Origin: Oribacterium sp. P6A1 | Lineage (GTDB): Bacteria > Bacillota > Clostridia > Lachnospirales > Lachnospiraceae | DNA length: 64,000 nucleotides | Assembly: GCF_000702885.1 (NCBI RefSeq) | Contig: NZ_JNKO01000006.1 | Coordinates: 62,001 to 126,000, forward strand | Direction: 5' to 3' | Part shown: positions 34,382-43,135 of the stretch, one piece after another | How the letters are laid out: each line of letters opens with the position of its first letter | Position numbering within the stretch: position 1 is the stretch's first letter | Position numbers and translations under genes: made by a program | The notes under the pieces: generated by a model | Told to the model about the DNA's origin: nothing | What the model saw: the letters and a program-made list of their open reading frames with translations, nothing else | Databases searched by the model: none

Positions 34382-35749
34382 ATGCGGAAGGCGCTAAAAA
34401 ATCAATTGGCAGAGCTTATCGCGCTCTTGCCGGAAGCTCATGAAACGATACTAAAAGGTATCGATGATAACGATGCCAATACGATTACTGTATGCCTTAC
34501 CGACTGCCAGAACGCTGCTGTTTCGATAGGTACAAAAATCGATGAGTCAGAGGGAGAAGGAACAACCACAGTGAAGGCTCTGGAAGCATACTGTGAGCTG
34601 CTGTTCAGGATTCATCAGGAAGTAACGGGCGGAAATGCCGAAAAAAAGAGCATTCAAAAAAAGTTAAAGAAATGCTACATAGACATTTCCAATAAATTAC
34701 TGTACGAGATTCCCGATACAAAGGAAGTGGTTTTCCTTCCATATAAAGCATCGATGTGGGATTCTCTGGAAAGCGTGTGGAAAAAAGCAGCAGCCGATCC
34801 GATGGTGAATGCCATAGTTATTCCGATTCCGTACTATGACAAAAATCCGGATGGTTCCTTCAGGGAGTTTCACTACGAGGGAGGAGAATTTCCAAAGGAT
34901 GTTCCCATAGTCTCATATGAAAAGTACAGTCTGGAAAAGAATCATCCTGACGAGATATACATTCATAATCCTTATGATGACAGAAATTTTGTAACCAGTG
35001 TACATCCCTATTTTTACTCTTCAAATATAAGAAAGTTTACAGATAAGCTTGTATATATTCCGTACTTCGTGCTTGATGAGATTGACCCCGGAAACCGGGC
35101 TGCAATAGAAGGAATAAAGCATTTTATAGAGACTCCGGGTGTTCTAAACTCCCATGAAGTTATCGTGCAGTCAGAGAATATGCGACAGGCCTATATTGAG
35201 TGTCTTATGGAGTATACGGGAGAGAAAAACAGACGTTTCCTTGAGAACAAAATAAAGGGAACGGGCTCTCCAAAGATAGAGAAGATCAAGTCCATGACCA
35301 TCGATGATGTGGAAATCCCCGAGGAATGGAAGAAACACATCTTCAAGGAGGACGGAAGCCGTAAGAAGATAATCATTTACAATACAAGTGTGACAGCACT
35401 TCTTCAGGAATCGGAACAGATGCTCAGGAAGCTTCTGGATGTTTTCAGGATTTTTAAGGAGCATAGGGATGAGGTGACACTTCTCTGGCGACCACATCCT
35501 CTTATAAAAGCAACTATCTGTTCCATGAGACCGCAGTTGTATGAAGCCTATGAGAAAATCGTGGATATATATAAGGCTGAGGATTTCGGTATTTATGATG
35601 ATACTGCGGATATGGACAGGGCTCTCGTTATGGCGGATGCCTACTACGGAGATGCAAGCAGTCTGGTAACGTTATGTAAGGCAATAGGGATGCCGATAAT
35701 GATACAGAACGCACATGCGATAGAAGAATCAAAGGATATGAATCCTTAG
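34382..35749 (+). CDS. CDP-glycerol glycerophosphotransferase-like / GT-B-type transferase
   Basis: A 455-residue cytoplasmic protein. The C-terminal half carries KKIIIYNTSVTALLQ, LLWRPHPLIKAT and ADAYYGDASSLVTLCKAIGMPI, the donor-binding pattern of poly(glycerophosphate) transferases and related GT-B enzymes. The N-terminal ~130 residues are helical and unassigned. It is the first gene after promoter copy 1. The next bases encode, in another frame, a plausible continuation (KGVAVVFREGYLEWVDAKLF, to about 35818), so the true C-terminus may have been lost to a frameshift near 35730. It would build or decorate a teichoic-acid-like surface polymer. Confidence 0.72.
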   Translation: MRKALKNQLAELIALLPEAHETILKGIDDNDANTITVCLTDCQNAAVSIGTKIDESEGEGTTTVKALEAYCELLFRIHQEVTGGNAEKKSIQKKLKKCYIDISNKLLYEIPDTKEVVFLPYKASMWDSLESVWKKAAADPMVNAIVIPIPYYDKNPDGSFREFHYEGGEFPKDVPIVSYEKYSLEKNHPDEIYIHNPYDDRNFVTSVHPYFYSSNIRKFTDKLVYIPYFVLDEIDPGNRAAIEGIKHFIETPGVLNSHEVIVQSENMRQAYIECLMEYTGEKNRRFLENKIKGTGSPKIEKIKSMTIDDVEIPEEWKKHIFKEDGSRKKIIIYNTSVTALLQESEQMLRKLLDVFRIFKEHRDEVTLLWRPHPLIKATICSMRPQLYEAYEKIVDIYKAEDFGIYDDTADMDRALVMADAYYGDASSLVTLCKAIGMPIMIQNAHAIEESKDMNP

Positions 35750-35852
35750 GTAAGGGAGTAGCTGTTGTTTTTAGAGAAGGTTATTTGGAGTGGGTTGACG
35801 CAAAGCTATTTTAAGGAATTAAGTCTTCAACCTTTCAAAATATAAAATAATG

Positions 35853-35892
35853 TTTATAAATTCCAGCTTAAAAGTCGACTCTTTTATATGAT
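35853..35892 (+). promoter_or_regulatory. Glycan-locus promoter element, copy 2
   Basis: TTTATAAA (35853-35860), 12 bp, AGTCGA (35873-35878), TATGAT (35887-35892). It lies 92 bp before the cytidylyltransferase gene. Confidence 0.6.
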
Positions 35893-35984
35893 AGAATCAT
35901 TTAAAAGAGTAAAGAATGTCAGTATTGTAATAAGTGTTTTTATAGTAAGAATTCGGTCATAAAAAAAAGAGGGGTGTTTTAGTA

Positions 35985-36713
35985 TTGAATATAGGGGTAA
36001 TATTCGCTGGCGGAGTCGGTTCCAGAATGCACAGTAAAGATAAACCAAAACAATTTTTAAAACTCTATAATAAGCCGATTATTCTGCATACATTAGAACC
36101 TTTTGAGCTGAATAACGAGATAGATGCGGTTGTTATAGCCTGTGTAGAAGATTGGATACCATATCTTGAAAAGCTTATATATAAGTTTAGGATTGAAAAA
36201 GTCAAGAAGATCGTTCCCGGTGGGCCAACAGTACAACTATCGATATATGAAGGATTAAAGGCTGCAAAAAAAATAGCGGGGGATGAACCGAGTATAGTGC
36301 TTATTCATGATGGAGTCAGACCGCTTATTAATACAAGGCTGCTGTCTGATAATATCGATAGTGTAAAGAAATATGGATCTGCAATTACAGCGGGGATTGT
36401 AAAGGAAACTATTGTGCTTGTCGATGAAAACCAGGATATAGAACAGGTTCCTTCCAGAAAGTATTCGCGAATGGCGAAGGCTCCACAGTCGTTCTGGCTT
36501 GATGAAATACTGGCTGTCCATGAAAAAGCACTGGAAGATGGAGAGAGAAGTACTATTGATTCATGTAGTCTTATGAAGCAGTATGGAAAAAAACTTCATA
36601 TGATCGATGGACCATATGAGAACATCAAAATAACTACTCCGGATGATTTTTATACCATGCGTGCAATTCTGGAAGCGAAGGAAAATAGCCAGATATATGG
36701 ATATGATGATTAA
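35985..36713 (+). CDS. TarI/IspD-family cytidylyltransferase
   Basis: A 242-residue CTP-dependent pyrophosphorylase with FAGGVGSRM, KPKQFL, LIHDGVRPL, and AKAPQSF, typical of TarI (ribitol-5-phosphate cytidylyltransferase) and its relative IspD. It starts with TTG, with AGGGG 11 nt upstream. In a glycan locus next to an SDR and a CDP-glycerol-type transferase it more likely activates a polyol phosphate for a surface polymer than serves isoprenoid synthesis. Confidence 0.83.
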   Translation: MNIGVIFAGGVGSRMHSKDKPKQFLKLYNKPIILHTLEPFELNNEIDAVVIACVEDWIPYLEKLIYKFRIEKVKKIVPGGPTVQLSIYEGLKAAKKIAGDEPSIVLIHDGVRPLINTRLLSDNIDSVKKYGSAITAGIVKETIVLVDENQDIEQVPSRKYSRMAKAPQSFWLDEILAVHEKALEDGERSTIDSCSLMKQYGKKLHMIDGPYENIKITTPDDFYTMRAILEAKENSQIYGYDD

Positions 36714-36764
36714 GTACAGATATGTGTTTTAATATTTATGAAAATAGAGAAAAAGGTGTAAAAT

Positions 36765-37802
36765 GTGGATCGTTATTTAGAAGAAGACTTATATCGTCTT
36801 TCTCAAAACAAAAAATTACAAGGAAAATATAAGAATAAGACAATATTTGTCACTGGGGCCACTGGTCTTATTGGTTCTTTAATTATTAAAGCATTACTTA
36901 GATTAGATCATAGAGTAAATGTAATAGCTCTAATTAGGGATTTAGAAAAAGCAAAAGATATCTATGAAGATGATTTTGAAAGAATTCAATTTGTTATTAA
37001 TGATATCTTGGATCCTTTTAATGTAGATGGCGATATAGATTATATATTTCATTGCGCCAGCATCACATCTTCAAAGAAGATGATTTTATGTCCTGTAGAA
37101 ACAATTGATGTCGCAATCACAGGTACACGAAATATACTAGAATTAGCAAGAAAGAAACATGTACAGTCTTTTGTTTACATTTCATCTATGGAAGTATATG
37201 GTACTTTTACAATATCGACTTCTGATGTAAAGGAAGATGATATGGGATATGTAAATCCATTACTTGTACGCAGTAATTATCCTGAGTGTAAGAGACTATG
37301 TGAAAACATGTGCATAGCTTATTATTCGGAATTTGGTATACCTGTTAAAATTGCCAGATTGGCACAGACGTTTGGACCAGGGATTTTAAAGACAGAAAAC
37401 AGAGTATTTGCACAATTTGCAAGAAGTGTAATTAGAAATGAGGACATTGTATTACATACAAAGGGGTTATCAGAGGGCAATTATTGCTATTCCAGAGATG
37501 CGATAAATGCGTTGTTATTACTTTTGATATGTGGAAAGGATGGAGAAGCATATAATATTTCAAATCCTAAAGCACATACAACTATTGCAAATATGGCTGA
37601 TATGATTTGCAAAAAGATTACAAATAACAAAATCAGGGTGATATTTGATGTTCCGGAAGATAACGTATTTGGATATGCAGCGGATACTAAGATGCGTTTA
37701 AACTCTGAAAAAATGATGGCATTAGGATGGAAACCGGAAATTGGTCTCGAAGAAGCTTATAGCAGGTTAATAGGAAGCATGATTGAAACACATAACTACT
37801 AA
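36765..37802 (+). CDS. NAD-dependent epimerase/dehydratase (extended SDR)
   Basis: A 345-residue extended short-chain dehydrogenase. It has the NAD motif TGATGLIGS, the FHCAS strand, the catalytic Ser in YISSMEVYG and the YPECK active-site Tyr/Lys. It starts with GTG after AAAGGTG. It follows the TarI-like gene by 51 bp; together they could supply an activated polyol or deoxysugar. The exact sugar nucleotide cannot be told from sequence. Codon use is markedly AT-rich. Confidence 0.85.
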   Translation: MDRYLEEDLYRLSQNKKLQGKYKNKTIFVTGATGLIGSLIIKALLRLDHRVNVIALIRDLEKAKDIYEDDFERIQFVINDILDPFNVDGDIDYIFHCASITSSKKMILCPVETIDVAITGTRNILELARKKHVQSFVYISSMEVYGTFTISTSDVKEDDMGYVNPLLVRSNYPECKRLCENMCIAYYSEFGIPVKIARLAQTFGPGILKTENRVFAQFARSVIRNEDIVLHTKGLSEGNYCYSRDAINALLLLLICGKDGEAYNISNPKAHTTIANMADMICKKITNNKIRVIFDVPEDNVFGYAADTKMRLNSEKMMALGWKPEIGLEEAYSRLIGSMIETHNY

Positions 37803-37879
37803 GAAGAGAGTATGAAATATTATAATACAACGATACTTAGTATTATTCGTTTTGAAAACAAAAAGAACGGGTGTTTTAT

Positions 37880-38965
37880 ATGGTTGCTGATGAAGTTTTG
37901 AAAAACAAAAAATACGTTATATATGGTGCTCAGGTAATAGCATTTGGAGCATATAAGGCATTAATGAATTTAACGGGCATATCTCCTGAATGCTTTGCTG
38001 TAGGGAAATCGAAAGGCAAACCTACATATCCTTTGGGAAATCCAGAAGATATCGAGGGAATTCCTGTCAGACCGATTGAAGAAATATCTAAGGAGATGTT
38101 CATAATTGTTGGTGTGACCGAAATGATTCAAAAAGAAGTGTTACCATTTCTTGCTGAGAATGGATATAAACATGTATTTCCATTAATTCAGCATGAAGAG
38201 CATCTCTTGATGAGTGAATACTATAGAAGATTAGGGTTATTTCCGACTATTGAAAAATTAAGTGTGATCAATGAATCAACAAAGCGACAGCCTGATTTTA
38301 TGCTTTATGAGGTTAAAAATGATAGAGATAAACCATTATCATGTTTTCCTCAATTATATTCATATGAAAAAACAATTCAGGCGGGAGCTGCAATTGCAGA
38401 AAAGAGTATTGCCGATATAAGAGATGATGCAGGAATCAATATTTCGGAGAAGAATCGTATGTATTGCGAAATGTCTGCGGTGTACTGGATATGGAAGAAT
38501 ACTGATCATGATTGGATAGGGATAGAACATTATCGCAGACATTTTTTGGTAAAACCGGAAATGCTAAGGGATGATATTGATGTATTTTTGCCTTTACCAT
38601 ATATGTGTTATCCACATGAGATGAAACATGTTCTCAGATTTACGACTGAAAAAGTGATGTATGCATTATTGGAAACTCTGAAGGTTCTATATCCTGATAA
38701 ATATGAAGAGTATCGCAAGATTTTGTATGGACAATATCAATACTGTTACAATATTATATGTGCCCGAAGATATGTATTTGATAATTATTGCAGATGGTTG
38801 TTTGGAATCACAGAGTATATGGAAAAGAATTTTGCAGAAGAGGTTACGGATTTGATGACAACCAGAACTTTGGGATATGTGTCTGAGGTTTTGACGAGTG
38901 TTTATTATATGTCCCATCAGCATGATCTGCGAATAATGCATGTTGAAAAAGAGTTCTATGTATAG
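37880..38965 (+). CDS. DUF4422 glycosyltransferase with N-terminal Rossmann-like module
   Basis: A 361-residue protein. Residues about 10-110 form a small nucleotide-binding-like module (KYVIYGAQVIAFGAYKAL ... MFIIVGVTEM) also seen in three other proteins of this locus. The C-terminal ~230 residues are DUF4422: DDAGINISEKNRMYCEMSAVYW, then IGIEHYRRHF. This family of capsular glycosyltransferases is often galactofuranosyl or galactosyl in type. I prefer the ATG at 37880 (GGGTG upstream) to the GTG at 37871. Confidence 0.85.
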   Translation: MVADEVLKNKKYVIYGAQVIAFGAYKALMNLTGISPECFAVGKSKGKPTYPLGNPEDIEGIPVRPIEEISKEMFIIVGVTEMIQKEVLPFLAENGYKHVFPLIQHEEHLLMSEYYRRLGLFPTIEKLSVINESTKRQPDFMLYEVKNDRDKPLSCFPQLYSYEKTIQAGAAIAEKSIADIRDDAGINISEKNRMYCEMSAVYWIWKNTDHDWIGIEHYRRHFLVKPEMLRDDIDVFLPLPYMCYPHEMKHVLRFTTEKVMYALLETLKVLYPDKYEEYRKILYGQYQYCYNIICARRYVFDNYCRWLFGITEYMEKNFAEEVTDLMTTRTLGYVSEVLTSVYYMSHQHDLRIMHVEKEFYV

Positions 38966-38995
38966 GCATGAGATTATCTTATATAGGGAGTCGTT

Positions 38996-39571
38996 ATGTG
39001 GTATGTGATTCAGACAATGAAAGGTCGTGAAGAAAAAGTCGCAGATGCAATCAGATATGATGTAGCGGAAGCGGATGAAACGGTCTTTGTCTTTGAAAAT
39101 GAAATGGAATATAAGGTAAAAGGCTAATGGATCAAAGATACAAATCCATTTTTTCCGGGATATATATTTATAGATAATGATGAAGCCAAGGCGGAAGACT
39201 TCGATATCAGACTGAGAAAGGAAAAATATCCCTTGAAGCTTCTTCTGGTGGATGGCAAGGTCACACCTATAAGACCAGAGGAAGAGGAATATCTCACAAG
39301 AATCGGAGGAGATGAACATATTGTCAGAAATTCAATAGGATTTCGTGTGGATGATATGGTGAGTATCACCTCAGGGTCCTTTAAAGGATGGAAGGGTGAA
39401 ATCATAAAAATCGATCGTCACAAACGAAGAGCAGTCATCAGTGTTCCTATGATGGGAAGAGATGTGGAAGTGACTATAGGTCTTGAGATAATCAAGAATA
39501 TTTCCGGTGACGAGCTTCAGCCAGACGAAAAACCTGATAGAGGGGAAATGGCGAGGATAGTAAGTGCATAG
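38996..39571 (+). pseudogene. loaP: LoaP/NusG-like antiterminator interrupted by one stop codon
   Basis: The ATG at 38996 (AGGGAG upstream) begins MWYVIQTMKGREEKVADAI, the NGN domain start. The frame hits TAA at 39125-39127 after 43 codons, then continues in the same frame with WIKDTNPFFPGYIFIDND and a complete KOW-type C-terminus (VDDMVSITSGSFKGWKGEI). Total length, 191 residues, is normal for LoaP. Thus a single substitution, for example from GAA or CAA, created the stop. LoaP proteins promote read-through of long polysaccharide or polyketide operons. Unless the stop is suppressed, this copy is inactive. Confidence 0.88.
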
Positions 39572-39618
39572 AGCAGGGGCTCCTACATTCTAAAAATGTC
39601 GTAATAGGCGAATGGCGG
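39570..39618 (+). repeat. Partial copy of the glycan-locus boundary repeat
   Basis: The sequence from AGAGCAGGGG through CCTACATTCT (39570-39590) resembles 42234-42254. TGTCGTAATAGGCGAATGGC (39597-39616) matches 42512-42531 with few differences. It marks the loaP/hipA junction as a former rearrangement boundary. Confidence 0.65.
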
Positions 39619-39643
39619 CTCTGATTTGTTGTTAGGAAGAGAA

Positions 39644-40630
39644 TCAATTCAGCCTGTCAATCCTTGAAATGATTAGTTCTTTCATCGAAAGTTTCATATC
39701 ATCCGGGAGAAAAGAATCGTCAACAAGTTTAAGAAAAGCCGAATTCTTTGACACGATACTTTGCATCAGCTTAATGGCGGCTTTTTGTGAAAGTCCGGCT
39801 GAATCGGCAAAGGCAAAGAAATCTTTTTTTCGTATATTCCTTTTTTTACCATTCAGAGTCAGAGCAGTTTCTTCCTTATCTTCAAGCATGACGAGATTTA
39901 CAGGAAGAAGATCGTATGCCGGCGACAAACTGAAATGTCTTGATGCAGGAGCGGACTCGATCAGAGAAAAGTTTTTTAAATGCATATCGGAATTACCGGT
40001 GATGAAACAAACTAAAAGCCTCAGATATAATTCTGAAATATCAAGCATTCTTTTTTCGGAATACTTATTGATGATTCCTGCGCACCTTTCGTAAGCCCCT
40101 TTATATTTATCCTCAGTTAATCTGAAACTTAACTGGCAAAAGTCTTCCATGGCATATAAACTTACACGAGATACAACCCCTTTTTTGAAGGCGATATCTC
40201 TATCCATACGTTTTGTGATGTAAGCATAGATCCCCCCCCGGAGCTACTGTTCATTCTGATTAGTGCATGAGACGCAGTTTTGACACCTGCCAGATTAGCT
40301 ATGTTCATTACCAATGCCTCAGCCTTGGGAAGATGGCTGAAACTTCTGGTCTGTGGCTTCAGAATGTATCCGGAAGGAAAATCAACAATAGTCAATTTTT
40401 TTTTCATCGCTTTGTGAAAGATGCAAAGACAGTTTCTTCTGAACGCCGGTGACTGTGAATCCATGAGAGACAGTTTCCTCCGCGAGTTTTTCCAGTTCAT
40501 CATCTGATATATCTATCTTAGGCATATCAGAAGTCTGAAAAAATTTCCGGATGCATCTTGAGTGCCAGCCGGAAACCATTTCCTGCCCGTCTTCTTTATT
40601 CAATTCCTTTCCACAACATAAACATCTCAT
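39644..40630 (-). pseudogene. HipA-like kinase split by two homopolymer frameshifts
   Basis: The gene reads from ATG 40630 (RCLCCGKELNKEDGQEM, HGFTVTGVQKKLSLHL) to a run of nine A (40404-40396) where the frame is lost. It resumes one frame over as KLTIVDFPSGYILKPQTRSF ... VKTASHALIRMNSS, then meets a run of eight G (40239-40232). It resumes again as YITKRMDRDIAFKKGV with the kinase core GNSDMHLKNFSLI and PAYDLLPVN. Eight A and nine (or six) G would restore one frame. Frames other than these end quickly. HipA proteins are serine/threonine kinases of toxin-antitoxin systems. The two tracts suggest phase variation, decay, or sequencing error. Confidence 0.82.
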
Positions 40631-40948
40631 AATTCCTTACCTTCAGGTCTAATGCTTATATCTCCGATACAATCAAAGCATGAGGCAAGTAATAAACCGA
40701 AACGATCCTTTCTGTCTATTTTCCTGTTTCGGCTAACTAAATTGAGAAGCCAGCCCTCAGGTATAAGACCATCAAAAAACGAAAATAAAACAGAAGAGGT
40801 ATACGGTTCCTGTCTCAGCGGCAAAGTTATACTGATTGAAGGATTTGTACCGGTCAGATACGAAGCGTCATATGTGAAACTATAGCCCTCATCAGTCTCA
40901 CATAAGATACCGGCTTTTACATTCTGAACGTAAACATCTGCCTTTCAT
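40627..40948 (-). pseudogene. HipA N-terminal subdomain protein, start region frameshifted
   Basis: The frame ADVYVQNVKAGILCETDEGYS ... LPLRQEPYTSSVLFSFFDGLIPEGWLL matches the separate HipA N-terminal subdomain gene found in split hipA operons. It is open only from 40944. The likely ATG (40948) is one frame off because of an extra G at ATGAAAGG. Its end overlaps the kinase ATG by 4 bp (ATGA), as expected for a coupled pair. A TTG at 40824 could give a truncated product. Confidence 0.72.
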
Positions 40949-40965
40949 AATATATCAGAACTCTG

Positions 40966-41226
40966 CATCTTCAATCCTTCCCGGAACAGCCTGCATTCCG
41001 AACATCGCCAAAAAGTGAAAAATGTTTCTTCAAGATTAGGTATTGACAGAGCGGGCTGGATTCCAGTATTCTGAATAAGTAGTTCAGTAGCTCCACTTCT
41101 TTGGAGTACGTAATTCTAAGATTATTTCCGGATCATAATCTTCTATTATTTCAATAAGGAAACCAAGATAACTAAAAACGTAAACCAACGTTTGTTAACA
41201 AAAAATTTAATAAATGCTGTTATTTT
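40966..41226 (-). other. Decayed sequence upstream of the hipA-like pair
   Basis: Minus-strand frames give broken peptide pieces (ITYSKEVELLNYLF; IQPALSIPNLEETFF; FGMQAVPGRIEDAEF then stop) that must once have been one gene. I do not recognise it. A HipB-like HTH was expected here and is not evident. Confidence 0.35.
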
Positions 41227-41246
41227 TGATGCTATACTAAAGCTAT

Positions 41247-42188
41247 ATGAAGGAACATATATATGGGAAAAGAAAAAATCAATATAAAGACAGGCTATTC
41301 AGACTTCTGTTTGGCAGAGAGGAAAATAAAGAGCCCATCATGAGTCTCTATAATGCATTGAACAATTCTGACTACAAGGATGTATCAGAACTGGAACTAT
41401 ACACCATAGAAGATGTTATTTATATCAAGATGAAGAATGATGTGGCTTTCATTTTGGAGAGCTACTTGTCATTGTGGGAACAACAAAGTACATATAATCC
41501 GAACATGCCGGTGCGGGGATTGATGTATTACGCTAAAATGTATGATAAATATATTAAAAGCAGGTCACTCAATATCTATGGATCAAAGCTGATAAAGATT
41601 CCAACACCGCGATATATAGTTTTTTACAATGGAACAGAGGATATCAATTCGATAAAGCAGCTGAGATTATCAGATTCCTTTATTAAGCCGGATCAGACAG
41701 GAGCTTTTGAATGGACAGCAACATTGTGTAATCTTAATAAGGGAAAAAATGACGAGCTCAGATTTCAATGTAAAGTATTGGACGGATATATGACGCTGAT
41801 CGAGAGAATCAGGGCAAATCTAAAAAGCACAGAAGATATTGAGAAGGCTGTGGATTCAGCAGTTGTTTCATGTATTGATGAAGGGATATTAAGAGACTTT
41901 CTTATTGCTCATCGAGCGGAGGTAATAGATATGTGCTTGACAGAATATGATGAAAAAACGTTTGTGAATGGTATTAAAGAGGAAGGCCGTGAGGAAGGTT
42001 GTAAAGAGCAAATTATCAGACTGATATGTCGAAAGCTTCGTAAGGCAAAGACTGTTTCTCAGATTGCTGAAGACCTTGAAGAAGATGAAACAAAGATAAA
42101 GATTATTTGCGATGCTGTCGCAAAGTTTGCACCAGATTTTGATGAAGAGAAGGTTATTAGAAGTGTACTTGAAGAAGTCAAAGTTTGA
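41247..42188 (+). CDS. Rpn family PD-(D/E)XK nuclease / putative transposase
   Basis: A 313-residue protein of the common Lachnospiraceae subtype: NQYKDRLFRLLFG, SLYNALNNSDYKDVSELEL, then DVAFILESYLSLWEQQST with the E-x-Q type nuclease residues, RGLMYYAKMYDKYI and KLIKIPTPRYIVFYNG. The C-terminal ~115 residues (EDIEKAVDSAVVSCIDEGIL ... FVNGIKEEGREEG ... ICRKLRKAKTVSQIAEDLEED) are the module found detached at 33632 and 42768. It stands between the hipA and capE parts of the locus and is probably the source of the duplicated modules. Confidence 0.88.
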   Translation: MKEHIYGKRKNQYKDRLFRLLFGREENKEPIMSLYNALNNSDYKDVSELELYTIEDVIYIKMKNDVAFILESYLSLWEQQSTYNPNMPVRGLMYYAKMYDKYIKSRSLNIYGSKLIKIPTPRYIVFYNGTEDINSIKQLRLSDSFIKPDQTGAFEWTATLCNLNKGKNDELRFQCKVLDGYMTLIERIRANLKSTEDIEKAVDSAVVSCIDEGILRDFLIAHRAEVIDMCLTEYDEKTFVNGIKEEGREEGCKEQIIRLICRKLRKAKTVSQIAEDLEEDETKIKIICDAVAKFAPDFDEEKVIRSVLEEVKV

Positions 42189-42233
42189 TAAAGAAAAGTG
42201 ATTCCGGGTAAAAACAGAATATATAAAAGTCTT

Positions 42234-42282
42234 AGAGCAGGACTTCCTACATTCTCAAATTGTATGGAACCCTGCTCTTTTT
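42234..42282 (+). terminator. Terminator after the Rpn gene
   Basis: AGAGCAGG (42234-42241) pairs with CCTGCTCT (42271-42278), with an inner TTCC/GGAA stem, then TTTTG. A degenerate copy (43033 onwards) follows the Rpn remnant. Confidence 0.82.
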
Positions 42283-42340
42283 GTAATATAAAATATATTT
42301 ATAAGAAATGAACCCATCAAGCGCCCCGAATTAAAAAATG

Positions 42341-42379
42341 TTTATAAAATCCAGATAAAGAGTCGACAATTTATATAAT
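42341..42379 (+). promoter_or_regulatory. Glycan-locus promoter element, copy 3
   Basis: TTTATAAA (42341-42348), 12 bp, AGTCGA (42361-42366), TATAAT (42374-42379). No coding gene follows directly; a duplicated block and a structured stretch lie downstream. Confidence 0.6.
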
Positions 42380-42628
42380 CTAAATGTTTGAGAAGATAAT
42401 TTTTTGGATAATATGGTGAAAAAATATTTCACCAATGATATGATGCTTATAGATAGGTTTTTTTAAGATTTTTAAATGGTACAGAAGACTAAAAGAAATT
42501 GAAGAACAAAGTGTCGTGATAGGCGCATGGCGGGAGGCAGTTGACATAGCGATAGCGGGTGGCGACTGAATGAAGTCATCATGGTGAAGCTATGAGAAAG
42601 ATAAAAGTTGTGTTTGAAGTGTTGTAAT

Positions 42629-42721
42629 ACTAACTTAAAAGAGGTTAGGTAGTAACTACTAGACCTTCAATCCAAGATTGAATATCTAAGTTCAGGGGTT
42701 TTCCTTAAGGCATAGTAGTTA
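42629..42721 (+). ncRNA. Structured noncoding stretch, candidate RNA
   Basis: TAACTACTA (42653-42661) and TAGTAGTTA (42713-42721) are perfect 9-bp arms enclosing a second perfect hairpin, TTCAATC-caa-GATTGAA (42666-42682). A CTAAC/GTTAG hairpin precedes them. No protein frame is present. Promoter copy 3 is about 250 bp upstream. It could be a small RNA or leader; no known family was recognised. Confidence 0.35.
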
Positions 42722-42750
42722 ATATTATATGGGAAGGTCGTATTCGTTAC

Positions 42751-42763
42751 AGTGACAGGCACC
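42751..42763 (+). repeat. GGTGACAGGCACC junction repeat, copy 2
   Basis: AGTGACAGGCACC, one mismatch from copy 1, 5 bp before the truncated Rpn module at 42768. Confidence 0.75.
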
Positions 42764-42767
42764 AAGG

Positions 42768-42920
42768 CTTCGTAAGTCAAGGACTGTTTCTAAGATGGCC
42801 GAAGATCTTGAAGAAAATGAAATAAAGATAAAGACTATTTATGATGCTGTGGCAAAGTTTTCACCAGATTTTAATGGAAAGAAGGTTATTAGAAGTGTAT
42901 TGAAAGAAGTCCATGCTTGA
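42768..42920 (+). pseudogene. Rpn C-terminal fragment
   Basis: Encodes LRKSRTVSKMAEDLEENEIK ... DAVAKFSPDF ... KKVIRSVLKEV and a stop, matching the last 50 residues of the Rpn protein at 41247-42188. There is no start and no nuclease domain. A diverged terminator and promoter copy 4 follow it, repeating the order after the intact gene. Confidence 0.9.
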
Positions 42921-43135
42921 TAAAGCAGTGATAAAGACATGAGTATATGATTATCAATATCAGGGATTTGGAAAATCAAGAAATAGACGTAGAAAAGTAA
43001 TTACTACTACAACAGAATATCTAAAAACCTTAGAGCAGGAATTTTTATATTCTTGAATTGTAGAATTTTCTATTCTTTTTGCAATATCAATTCGATTTTT
43101 AAGGAATAGGCCCTTCGACCTCTTCATAATAAAAA

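Noticed and set aside
39669-40094. Plus-strand 141-residue frame opposite the hipA-like kinase
   Set aside because: The opposite strand carries the clear HipA catalytic motifs; this is a shadow frame.
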